This document shows, in pieces, positions 33,626 to 43,968 of a stretch of 64,000 nucleotides of DNA. Origin of the DNA: Salticus scenicus (lineage: Eukaryota; Arthropoda; Arachnida; Araneae; Salticidae); the NCBI GenBank assembly GCA_963930645.1, contig OZ005662.1, positions 75,535,841 to 75,599,840 of the forward strand, written 5' to 3'. Numbering within the stretch: position 1 is the first letter of the stretch; every line of letters starts with the position of its first letter. The position numbers were made by a program, and so were the translations under genes. The notes under the pieces are model-generated. The model was not told the DNA's origin. It did no database searches and was given only the letters and a program-made list of their open reading frames with translations.

Positions 33626-34134
33626 TCTTTTTAGGACAGAGGTCTATTAGTCTCAGTCAGCGGATTTTTACGATACCAGTTTTACGATAGCTGGACATTT
33701 ATCGAAATCTAAAATTTATCGAAAATATAATTAAATAATTTTAAAGCAATGTTATAATTTGAAAAAATAAAATAAAACTAATAGTCCTCTGTACTAAACT
33801 AAATTCTGCTTTTGCCAAAATTTCATCAAAAATCTTTTTTTTTTTTTTTTTTTTGAAGAAAAAGAAAAGAAAATTAATAATAATCAATATCGAAAAAGTT
33901 TTTTTTTTGTGTGTGTGTGTGTGTGTGCATCAAATTTTTGAAATTGAGACTTTGTTACATTTACATGTTTTTACGTTTCCTAAATCCGAAAATTATGTTT
34001 TTGCAGTTGGTCTGTTCATACCTGGCATTCTAAATATGTTAAATACAAAAAAGTTTTTTGAAACTATTTGATTGAAATCGGACAATTGGTTCATATATAC
34101 AAACTTACAAAAGTATTTATATACATTACGTTTA
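33626..34134. other. No gene; element body fragment and GT microsatellite
   Basis: A (GT)n run at about 33909-33927 and a superfamily body fragment (ACATTTACATGTTTTTACGT, GTTTTTGCAGTTGGTCTGT, 33955-34015). No end structures are seen. Confidence 0.5.
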
Positions 34135-34873
34135 CAGAGATGCCAACTTCTAATAACAAAAAAGCAGGAGATTTTTTAACAGAAATCACAAGACTTTTTC
34201 CAACAAGAACAGTAAGAAAAATCAGTAAAATAATGCAAATTTAATTTTAAGTAAAGCTTCATAAGCTTAGGAGGTATTTACAAAGCATTAGTACTAAAAA
34301 TAAATAAATAATATATGTTTCTTGCAATAAAACAAACTATCAAAAAAAAAAAAAAAAACCTCAGACATACAGTTGTTTAAAATTTAAGTCAAAATAGACA
34401 GATTTGATCATTCTGCTCCTAATATAAAACAATAAGAATCTTAATTATCTTTGTAAAAGAAAAGGTAACAAAGAAATGAAAATATCAGCTCTATTCTAAT
34501 GAAATTTGAATTCTTTAAGTTTTCAATAGTTGTGGTATTTAAAAAAAAAAAAAAAAAAAAATCTTTTGATAATAAGACATTTTTCATTATGCAAAAATGA
34601 AAGTTAAAAATTTATTCTTAGCAAAAATTAGTTTTAAAGCATTGTATAGTAATTCACATTCAAACTGAACTTGATAAATTGCAAGGCAAGATAAATTTCA
34701 ATTTTCTTTCAAATTTTTTTATTCAATCCCACAAATTTTAAGCATAAATTATGCTAAGAGGGATAGATAAAAATTACATCAGAAAAGCAGGAGAAATGAG
34801 TGAAAAATCAGGAGCATAGAAAAACAAGGAAAAAGCAGGAGACTCCTGCCAAAAGCAGGAGACTTGGCATGTA
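34135..34873. mobile_element. hAT-like non-autonomous element (ATGCCAA ends)
   Basis: Left CAGAGATGCCAACTTCT and right, reverse-complemented, TACATGCCAAGTCTCCT are inverted ends. The flanks TACGTTTA (34127-34134) and TGCGTTTA (34874-34881) match at 7 of 8, as for a hAT duplication. Repeated AAAGCAGGAGA phrases lie at both ends. Non-coding. Confidence 0.65.
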
Positions 34874-34989
34874 TGCGTTTATGGGGAAAATTTTACGTAT
34901 ATTACTGCCTGTAAGTGTGCAAACTTTAATACATGTATAAAAGAAAAAAAAATACCAGCTACGGAACAAGTTTCTAAACGATCAATGTT

Positions 34990-36590
34990 CTAACAGGAAA
35001 ATGATTATAGGTAATATTGCTATAACTTCCACAAGCGCTTTGAGGAAGAAAGCAGCAAGAAAAAGTAAAGAACAACAGAGAATAGTTTTAGAGAGTTTAA
35101 TCAGGAACGGACAAAAAATACTAGTGTATCAAAAATGGTTACTGGCGTCAATGACAGCGTAGAAGAACAGCAGTATTCTTTACCAAAAGAGGGAAACCAA
35201 CCAAGTCCTTCAAAGAAGAAGAAATAAATTTACCAGACTTCAAAACTGAAAGACAAGAAAAATACTGCAATGTATATTGCCATCCGTAGCTTCCATTGCG
35301 GATCAAATCGGAATATCAGATAGAACTGCTGCAGCTATAGCTAGTGCTTCTTTACAGGACATGGATGTAATCACAGAAGACAAAAACCAATGTAATAGAC
35401 AGGATGAAAATTAGATGAGCAAGATCAACAAATCGAAGAGATTTCATCAATGAGAGTCGTTATTATCAGATAACCAAAAATAGAGGATTGTTTTTTGATG
35501 GAAGAAAAACAAAACAAATGTTCATGAAAAGAAAGAAAGAAAGTCGTATAAAAAAGTTATTTCAGAAGAGCACGTTTCACTAATACAGAAACCAAACTCA
35601 AAGTTTTTAGGTCACGTAACACCTAAATCTCATACTGGAAAAGACATATCAGACAGTATATACTAAGTCTCTTGAAAACAGACCACAACAAACAACTTTT
35701 GAATTTTGCTACTATTAAATGTGATGGAACCGTTGCGAACACTGGACACAATAATGGTGTGAATTCTTTGATGGGAAAGGAAATACATTGAAAAGACCTT
35801 TAGAATGGTTAATTTGTTTGTTCCAAACTAATGATCTACCAGTGCAACATCTTTTATTCTCAGTTAGATGGTAAAACAAAGGGTCCCAATGAGGGCGTAA
35901 TAGGTCAACATCTAGAAAACTTTGTTAATCAACATATGGTTACTCTCATGTCAATTGAAAATAACCTTCCTCGTTTGGAGGACAAAAATGATTTAAGAAC
36001 AGATCAGAAATATTTATTGGATATGTGTATCGCTGTATCAAGCGGAAATTGCTCACTAGATTTATCTTTAAGAAACCCTGGAAAACTTGCTCACTCCAGG
36101 TGGTTGACATTAGCCAACCGTGCGCTTAGATTGTATGTAGCAATTGAAAATCCAACTAAAATTCTTAAGACTCTGGCTGAATACATTGAGAAGTGTGGTT
36201 TAATAGTAAGTTACAACCTTCATGTACTTATGATTCCAAACATCTCTTTAATCTTATCTCATATTCCCACTATCTCTCTGCCGATCTCAAGAACGTTATA
36301 AACTCGATTATTCAAAGAAGTGGGTACCTTGCTGCTCTGAAAAATCTCCTTTTATCCATGCTATGTGATGAATGTAAAATTCCAAGAGAACTTGGTTTAC
36401 AACGTGTTTTAAAAGCAAGAACAGAAAGTGGAGACGGAGTCAAAAGTTTTAAGTTCCAAAGATAACTTCGATGCAAGAAATTACATCGACATGATCTCAT
36501 GGTCTGAAAATGACGTAGCCGAACCCTCCTTGTTAAAACATGTTTCCAGTGACTCTCTCAAAGACTTTATATGGAAGGCATCTGCATGAA
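34990..36590 (+). pseudogene. Decayed transposon-type protein (unnamed family)
   Basis: Pieces of one protein can be read in shifting plus frames: PSIASIADQIGISDRTAAAI near 35280; LLNFATIKCDGTVANTGHNN near 35700; the longest open part at 35831-36220 (QLDGKTKGPNEG, then NPGKLAHSRWLTLANRALRL, then ENPTKILKTLAEYIEKC); after a frameshift near 36190, PSCTYDSKHLFNLISYSHYL and the run to SFKFQ (to about 36460); after another shift, NFDARNYIDMISWSENDVAE to a TGA near 36587. The acidic CDGT...NTG and QLDGKTKGP motifs look like transposase catalytic patches, and I recall this protein type as highly repeated in arthropods, but I cannot name the superfamily. Earlier stops and two or more frameshifts make it a pseudogene. 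Confidence 0.6.
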
Positions 36591-36706
36591 CCAAATAGTA
36601 AAGCGGGCCCAGTTATCGACTCTCCCTGCCTTCCTCGTTTTTTTTTTTTTTTTTCTGGCTACAAAAATTAATATTCTTAAAACAATCCAATGAAATGACC
36701 ATTTTT

Positions 36707-37374
36707 ACTTTCTTCTATATGTAATATAGAGAAAGTATTGGATTCGTGAAAATTTTCGACCTCCGTTTTTTGATGAATTTACACGTTTTGGGATGTCCTG
36801 AACACGAATTGATAGTTTTTAGAAAATGTCAGTCTGTGTGTATCACATTTTTTGTGGACGACGCTGTATCTCACGAACCAACGAATAAAATTTAACCAAA
36901 CTTGGTATTTAGTTGAACCCTGACATAAACTAGTGCTGATTAGATTTGGGGATCAATCGCTCAACAGGTGGCGCTGTGATCTCATTTTTTGTAAACTTTT
37001 AACATGGCAGTATAGAACAAAATTTCGTATAAATGTGCATAATGAGAGTTATTTTAAACTTGTGATTGTAAAATTAATATGAATTATTGATAATAGTAGT
37101 AGTTAACTAGGAAAAAATTTTTGTGCATGTGGGGGCATCGGTTTCCCCCTGGGGGGGGGGATAAATTTTCAAGATGGGTATCTTTCGAAAGGTCTTGTCA
37201 ATACCTTTAAAACGAATGGTTGAACTATAAATCTGTGATAATTTAAAACAAAGTTATCCATTTTTTTTTTACTTTTTACAAAAAAAATTTTTTTTTTTTT
37301 TTTAAATATTGTTACTGAGTGAATTTGTATTGGAAAATATAGAAGAAAGTCTTGTGGTGGCCACAACATACTAG
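36707..37374 (+). mobile_element. Hairpin-capped (Helentron-like) element, complete
   Basis: This copy shows all end signals. 5' hairpin: ACTTTCTTCTATAT with ATATAGAGAAAGT (36707-36736). The 5' arm recurs inverted, ATATAGAAGAAAGT, at 37337-37350. A perfect 3' hairpin TTGTGG-TGG-CCACAA follows at 37352-37366, then CATA and CTAG at 37371-37374 followed by T. The body has ACACGTTTTGGGATGTCCTG, GTCAGTCTGTGTG and ATCTCACGAACCAA. No coding capacity in 668 bp. Confidence 0.85.
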
Positions 37375-37781
37375 TTATTACAGAAATCAAATAAACATTG
37401 TTAATTACACATCAGAGCATAAATTTTGCTAAATCCGGAACAACCAAATACTTCGAAGTGTGAATGGAATTTGAATTCATCGAAAGTATTGTCAGTGATT
37501 TTGGAATTTTCAAGGTAGTTCTGCGCGAAAAATCAATGCGTCATTATACAAAATTTCCAGAACTAGACTCCTATTGAGGTAAAGTTTCCAAATTTTGTAA
37601 ATCCCTTACTACCATTTTTGGCCACATTTGAATGATTAATTTGACACTAAGTCAAAGCCTACCTTCGTGGACAGGAAAAAATTTTATCTGTTTCCACTTT
37701 TACTGTAATACTGTGTAGTAAGTAACACGTAAAGATATAGGCAAGATCTAGTCTACAATCATCAGCAATCAATGTTTTTTT
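37375..37781. other. Spacer between two hairpin-capped elements
   Basis: I see no gene or repeat signature in about 400 bp. Confidence 0.5.
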
Positions 37782-39068
37782 AGTTCCCCATCATACTATA
37801 GGTATGGGGAACTTAGGTAATCGTGAAAATTTTCGCCCTCGGTTTTTTGACTTTTTTTACACGTTTTCAGGTGTGAGGAATCTGAAAATGACAAAATTTG
37901 TATGGTGTCTGTTAGTGTATTAATTTGTTAGTCTGTGTACACGATATCTGAAGAACAAATTGTCGCAGAGAGGTCAGATCAGTTTTAAAATATTACTTTC
38001 GACACTGGCAAGAACCCTATTCATTTGCAACATTCGAATTAAAAAACTTCGTAAGTTATTAGAAATTTACGATTTTCTTAACATGGGAGAATAGGACAAA
38101 AATTCACTTAAACGTGCATTAAATGGAAACTTTTTACTGTAAAAAATGTCAGACCAGTTTTAAAATATCACTTTTGATGCCGGAATGAACATCAGTAACT
38201 ATAAATATGCTACTTTGAAAATTTCGCAAGTTATTGGAAATTTACGAATTTCTTAACATGGCAGTATAGCGCAAAATTTCACATAAACGTCAATTTTGAG
38301 CAATATTTTCATCGTAAAGATGTCAAACCACTTTCGAAATATTATTTAGGACACTGGCATGAATATTAATGACTAGGAATTTTCCAATATAAAGATTTCG
38401 TAAGTTATTGGGAATTTACGAATTTCTTAACATGGCAAAATAGAGCAAAATTTCACATAAACGTCAATCTTGAGGGATATTTTCATCATAAAGATGTCAA
38501 ACCACTTTCGAAATATCATTTAGGATACTGGCATGAATATCATAGACTATGATTTCTCCAATTTAAAAAAATCTTAAGTTATTTGGAATTTACGATTTAC
38601 TTAACATGTCAGAATAAGGCAAAATTGAGCATTAACTTCCATTTTGAGGATCATAAATACATTAGACAACTTCAAAATTACATTTATGATATTTGTTTGA
38701 ACATGATTGAATACAAATATTCTAATAGGAAAATTTCATAAATTATTCGTAATTTACGATTTTATGAACATATCGAAATTGTAAATTTTTCATATAAATA
38801 TGAATTTTGAGGATTATTGCATTGGAAATAGTAGCATGAAAATTAAACAACGGAATTGACCCTGATAAAATAAATTAATAGATTTGAATAAGATAAATAT
38901 ATCGAAGTGAACGGTGGATAGCCTATAGGCGGGGATTTCGTTCTGTCACTGTATCAAGCTTTGGTCAAATTCATTTTTTTAAACATGATTATAATATGTC
39001 TCGCACTAGAAATTTATGAGAACATAAATATGGTGGGGAACTGAGCAGAGTCCACCTATGCCAACTAG
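37782..39068 (+). mobile_element. Hairpin-capped element with five 174-bp internal units
   Basis: The 5' hairpin is AGTTCCCCATCAT...GGTATGGGGAACT; an inverted arm (TGGTGGGGAACT) lies at 39031-39042, then CCACC, and CTAG at 39065-39068 before TT. The body has CGTGAAAATTTTCGCCCTCG, TCTGTGTACACGATATCTG and AAGAACAAATTGTCGCAG. Units anchored by TTAACATG recur at about 38078, 38252, 38427, 38601 and 38773. A copy in opposite orientation at 62567-63689 is about 164 bp shorter, close to one unit. Confidence 0.85.
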
Positions 39069-39389
39069 TTTATATACAGTTTTGTAAGTCATTTATAGAA
39101 CTTTCAAAGAATTTAGTTCTGTGCAATAATCCAATGAATTTCAAGTTGAAGACACTAATAATAAAGGGATGTAACATTAAAGCTATTTGAACCTATTGAA
39201 GAATTAGAAATTGTTTACAAATTTTAAATTTATAAGCTTCCATTTCTGGTGCACTTTTCCTACTTTTACGGAATTGTTTGGAAAAAAGATAAATAAAATG
39301 ACTGATAATTGATATTTTTTGTACTTGTCCCTTAAACTGTTTTACTATTGAGTAATTCTTTAATGTTATTTTGGTTTCCTATATTCTAT
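39069..39389. other. No gene seen
   Basis: A+T-rich sequence between the element above and a Penelope-like fragment; it may be the 3' part of that fragment but I cannot read a conserved frame. Confidence 0.4.
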
Positions 39390-39815
39390 TTCGATTTTGT
39401 TACTTTTTGTTCTAATTATACTGACATCTAAAAAGTAAAATTGGTTCTTTACTTCAGTTTCGTATGTGAACTGTATATTAGGGTCTATTTTATTAATGTT
39501 TTTCAAGTAAAACTTCGATGTCATAATTATTGTCAATTACGGCGAAAACGTTATCGACGTACCTAAATAAATATTTAATGATTTTCTTAAATTATTTATG
39601 AATAGTTTCTTCTATAAGTGCAAGATTGAATTTTGCTATCAAATCAGATATGAAGGATCACCATGGGGTGCTTTTCTCTTATTTATAAAACTCGTATTTA
39701 TTATTAAATTTGAAATTGATTCTTATTATGTATTATGTTATCCGAATAGCAACTAATAAATTGATTTTATCCCATCAATAAGTTAATTGTGTAAGGAAAA
39801 TACGTTTATAGATCT
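39390..39815 (-). pseudogene. Penelope-like reverse transcriptase fragment
   Basis: The minus strand encodes, with stops and shifts, reverse-transcriptase blocks in order: KYEFYK...EKSTPW-SFISDLIAKF near 39700-39620 (the GxPMGSPIS region), then LALIEETIHK, then FRYVDNVFAVIDNNYDIEVL at about 39570-39510, where YVDN stands for the catalytic YVDD, and finally KIDPNIQFTYE and FYFLDVSIIR near 39480-39400, the FLDxxI motif of Penelope-like enzymes. The changed catalytic Asp and internal stops show it is dead. It is separate from the GIY-YIG pair at 22-23 kb. Confidence 0.75.
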
Positions 39816-39875
39816 CGTATGGTTTTGGTTGATCCAAACGCCCAGAAATTTATCTGTAGCGTTATCTATATAGTA

Positions 39876-40070
39876 AAAATCTGATGTGAAACAACCACAC
39901 GACTTCCATTACGCACTATTACACGTATTCTATGCATTTTTTGCCGATAATGTAATCAGAAGATATAAAATTGACATAACACAGTAGAAACCTAACAAAT
40001 TTTCTGGTAAGAAAAACTTAATACACGCATAAAGACATAAAACAAAGCTTACATAGCGAGTTAAAAGTAA

Positions 40071-40106
<36 letters not shown>

Positions 40107-40832
40107 TAGAGTTATTTTTGAAACACCAATTTTCGAGATCTGAAACTGAACTACCTAAGCAGAATGACTTAATTTTCCTCTAATAACCGTGTAATACATG
40201 AGAAAGGATATCTAAAATGGATTAATGAACAATTTCCAAGAAAATCGTTAAAGCCGATTTTAAGATACAAACTTTTACTAAATCTTGGACTATTTAATTA
40301 TTGACCAGATAACAATAATTATATATAAAAGGATATTTAAAAGGGAGTTAATATGGCAAGTTTGAAAAAATCCATACAGCCTTTTTTAGAGGAACGCATT
40401 TGCAAGACCTGAAATTGAGCTTCTAATACTGGACGTCTATCAATTTTCCTGAACTAACCAACTATATCATTCGAAAGGACATCTAATAGTGTTTATATAG
40501 CAACTTTGAAGAAAATCGTTAGAGCCGTTTTTGAGATACGGACTTACGGTCCCACTTCCGGTTTTTGAATTTTCACCAAAATTTGAAACATTCTTCAGTA
40601 CACCAGACTGACTTGTACCAATTCTGAAGTTTTGTAGTTCTATCTTTATAAATTTCGGAGATATGATAGCCAGTAGATTCTACACATACATACACACTGA
40701 CCAATTGCCGAAAACTACTTTTTGGGACTCAAGAGGCCTAAAAACGAGTAAATCGGGTGAAAACTCAATATCGAATTTTGGGACCGAATACAATGCTTAC
40801 CCAATTACCTATGGTAGTAGGGTAATGGAAGT
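39876..40832 (-). mobile_element. Hairpin-capped (Helentron-like) element
   Basis: The 5' end is on the right: minus-strand ACTTCCATTACCCTACTACC with ATAGGTAAT (about 40803-40832). The 3' end on the left has the inverted arm (plus ACTTCCATTAC at 39902) and a TGTG...CACA hairpin at 39885-39899. Its 3' half is homologous to 14498-15020. AGAAAATCGTTAGAGCCGTT-type blocks occur twice (about 40240 and 40512), so it too has an internal repeat. Non-coding. Confidence 0.75.
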
Positions 40833-41066
40833 AAAAATATGCGTATGTTTTCCAGCAATAAAAAATAGTGTAGGGGAGTAATTGATAAATCATAAATAAA
40901 AAAGTTTTTCTTTAAATAGACTAATATATTAGTCTGATCTTCACGATCTAGAGTCGCTATAGTTAAACTTCCGGTATAAATAACATATTGCAACTAAGAC
41001 AGAGAGCAGATTATCATTAAATTTGGTACGTGGTAGATTTATAAGATACAGTCAAAGAATCATACT

Positions 41067-41258
41067 TGACAACATCCTAATTAATATTCCGTAGTGTTGT
41101 TAGTCCCGCCCTCTTTTTCACACCAGTAAATTTTCAGAGTAATATTCTCTGAATGCAATTATGATTAAATAAGAAGAAAAATACTCTAAAAAGATACCGT
41201 GAAAAGAAAGCAGGGCTAACAATACTACAGAATATTAATTAGTATGTTGGCAAGTATA
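41067..41258. mobile_element. MITE (TTGCCAAC...CCTAATTAATATT), copy 2
   Basis: Left ACTTGACAACATCCTAATTA and right TAATTAGTATGTTGGCAAGT are the inverted ends; same family as 19130-19332, with the same GTAGTGTTG and GGGCTAAC subterminal blocks. Confidence 0.8.
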
Positions 41259-41467
41259 TATTAAGAATTCTAAAAAGTAAAATAGTTCAAAAATGTCCAC
41301 TAAAAAGCGCTTTACAATAAAAATCGGAAAATGTAATGCATGACATGATAGAAAATGCATACATAAACCATATTCATAAGTTTCTGAACCTGCATGTATC
41401 AACTCACTTTTTAAATTTGCCACTTTTCGATACGAAAGGCCTTCTATTACCTGTTGCTTCCAACAAA

Positions 41468-42305
41468 ATAGTATTTTGTGACCACCGAAAGACTTTCTTC
41501 TATATTTTTCTATTAAAAAATCACACTGAGTACAATATATTTATTAAAATTACTATCTCGGACGATTTTCCTCCATGTTGAAATACAACACAAAATGTCC
41601 GAAGAAATTCTATTTTATGCTCTATTATCAATGGGGGAAAAAAGCGCATTTTTTTTTTAAAGTTTTGTTGTTAAAAAATAAAAAATAAAAACTCTGTTTT
41701 GTTGTTAAAAGTTTGTTGTAAAAAGTTTTGTTGTTATTAAAATAATAATAATAAGGCGCATTTTTTTAAAGTTCTGTTGTTAAAAAAGTAATAACTTTGT
41801 TTTAAATTATTACATATCAGTGGTTCAACCGTTAGTTTTATATGTACTGACGCATTCTTTTGAAAGACAAACATTATTGAAAATTTATTTTCATAGTTGA
41901 CCATTACTATTATAAATAATTCTTTTTAATTTCATATGATTCGTTAAAAATAATTCTCATTGCGCACATTCATATCAAATTTTGTCCTGTACCACCATGT
42001 TAAAAATTTAGAAAAAGTGGCACAGGAACGCCACCTGTTGGATGATTATCACTAAAAGTTGATAGGCAATAGTTTATGTCAAGGTGCTACTACATATCAG
42101 TTTTTATAAAATTCCGTGCAGTAGTTCCCGAGATACCGCTGCCATAAAGTTTTTGTAACACACATACACACACACACACAGACATTTTCTAAATAGTTTT
42201 ATATGCATATCTCTCGCTCTCAAAACATGTAAATCCATCGAAAACCAGAAGTCGAAAATTTTTACGAAACCAACATTTTCTTCTATTGAATATAAAAAGA
42301 AAGTA
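41468..42305 (-). mobile_element. Hairpin-capped (Helentron-like) element
   Basis: Minus-strand copy related to 36707-37374. The 5' hairpin is at the right end (about 42277-42305). The inverted arm, plus ACTTTCTTCTATAT, is at 41492-41505 beside a degraded hairpin (ATTTTGTGACCACCGAAA). The body matches in reverse, including the CACACACACACACAG run at 42167-42181. An internal TTGTTGTTAAAAA duplication lies near 41660-41790. Confidence 0.75.
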
Positions 42306-42520
42306 AAAATTTCTTTAATTTTTTGAGCACATCTTCTGAGTTGTACGCATACAAAGTCTATTGTAATATATTCGCATGCTTTAGCTGTAGAAGACTGTTG
42401 TTTATAACGAAAGTTTAATTGTAACCACCTTGTAGAAGTTTCTTAATGACATGTTTAAAAATTGTGGCAACATCCTTAGGTCATTTTACAGATTTAAGGG
42501 ATTGAAATACATAAAAATGT

Positions 42521-43186
42521 ACTTATTAAGTTAAAAATACCCTATTAAAATCCTTATAAAATTTGAGCCTTTATATATTTCGGCGTCCATCATCAGAGCT
42601 CGAAAGGACAAGAAAATCACTGCTGGGCGGTTTGTTTACTCTTTTCTTCTTCTTCATCCTCCTCTTCATTTCGCTTTGTTTGCTGATATAGGGGTTGCCA
42701 CTCAGGTGGAATAATACTATGCTCGATGTCATTCACTGAATTGTTAGAGGTTAATATTTCAAGTGGCACTTCTTTTAAGGGCATAATAATGAGAGTTATA
42801 AGGGGCTATTTTTTTTTTTTTTTAATAGCCCAAAAAATAGCCCTTTATAACTCTCATTATTATGCCCTTAAAAGAGAAACACTTGAAATATTAAACTCTA
42901 ACAATTCAGTGAATGACGTCGAGCATAGTATTATTCCACGTGAGTGGCAACCCCTATATCAGCAAACAAAGTGAAGTGAAGAGGAGGATGAAGAAGAAGA
43001 AAAGAGTAAACAAACCACCCAGCAGTGATTTTCTTGTCATTTCAAGCTCTGATGATGCCGAAATATATATGTCTATATGTCTAATATATAAAATAAATAC
43101 AATAAAATATGTCTGGGTGCCGAAATATATAAAGGCTAAAATTTTATAAGAATTTTAATAAGGTATTTTTAATTTAATAAGTATAT
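42521..43186. repeat. Giant foldback (670-bp near-perfect palindrome)
   Basis: The left arm (about 42521-42825) pairs with the right arm (about 42836-43186) almost base for base, with a short T-rich loop near 42828. Shared blocks are GATATAGGGGTTGCCACTC, GCATAATAATGAGAGTTATA and AATCACTGCTGGG. The right arm has an extra piece of about 55 bp (43070-43127) bounded by two GCCGAAATATA copies. Read on the minus strand the left arm gives an acidic peptide (PEWQPLYQQTKRNEEEDEEE) ending in stops. Transcription across it would give a long hairpin RNA. Confidence 0.85.
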
Positions 43187-43968
43187 TGAACTCAATCCTT
43201 TTTTAAATACATAAAAATATTTTTAATAATCGGATCCTATAAAATATATTTAAAGAACTTCCAGGAAAAAATAAATCACAGATTTAGTAATAGTAGAAAA
43301 ATCACTTTATTTTCGAGATAGTCAAATCATCTTTAAATAGTTTATAGGAAAAAAGTTCAGAGAAGAAAACCCATACATAGTTCTAATTTAAACATTCTTT
43401 TTCTAACCAATTGTGTTCTAACATCTAAAAATTCAACATCTATATAGTTTTAATGTGGGTAAAAAAATAAGAAATTTGATCTCTAAGATATCATTGATGT
43501 GGTATAAAAATAACACTATATACTACACAAATAACTTCACTTTTTTTTCATAAAACATGTTTTAAACTAATTTATATTTATTCATTTATGGAATGATTTG
43601 CGTCTCAAGTATTAAAAAAAAAAAAAAGTTCCTTTTATTGATTTCTCTTACATACTAATTAGCCATAAAATTTCCAACAGGGTGCCATCATTGAGAAATA
43701 ATTAGATTCCAGTATGTGTCATTGGTCAGATATTTTAAGGGATTTATATAACATGTAAATAATTAGTGAATTATATGATCCTAACATAATTAAATTTATG
43801 AAGAGCCAAGAAACGCATTCCCCCCCTCCTCCCACGCATCTTTATAAATTGTAGCAATGACAGCTTAAAAAAAATGTTAAGCTAGATGACAAACTGGAAA
43901 ATTCTCGTAAAAAAAACTTTCCTTGTATGTTAAAGATTTATGGCTTGAAAATGATTAAATGGCATTTT

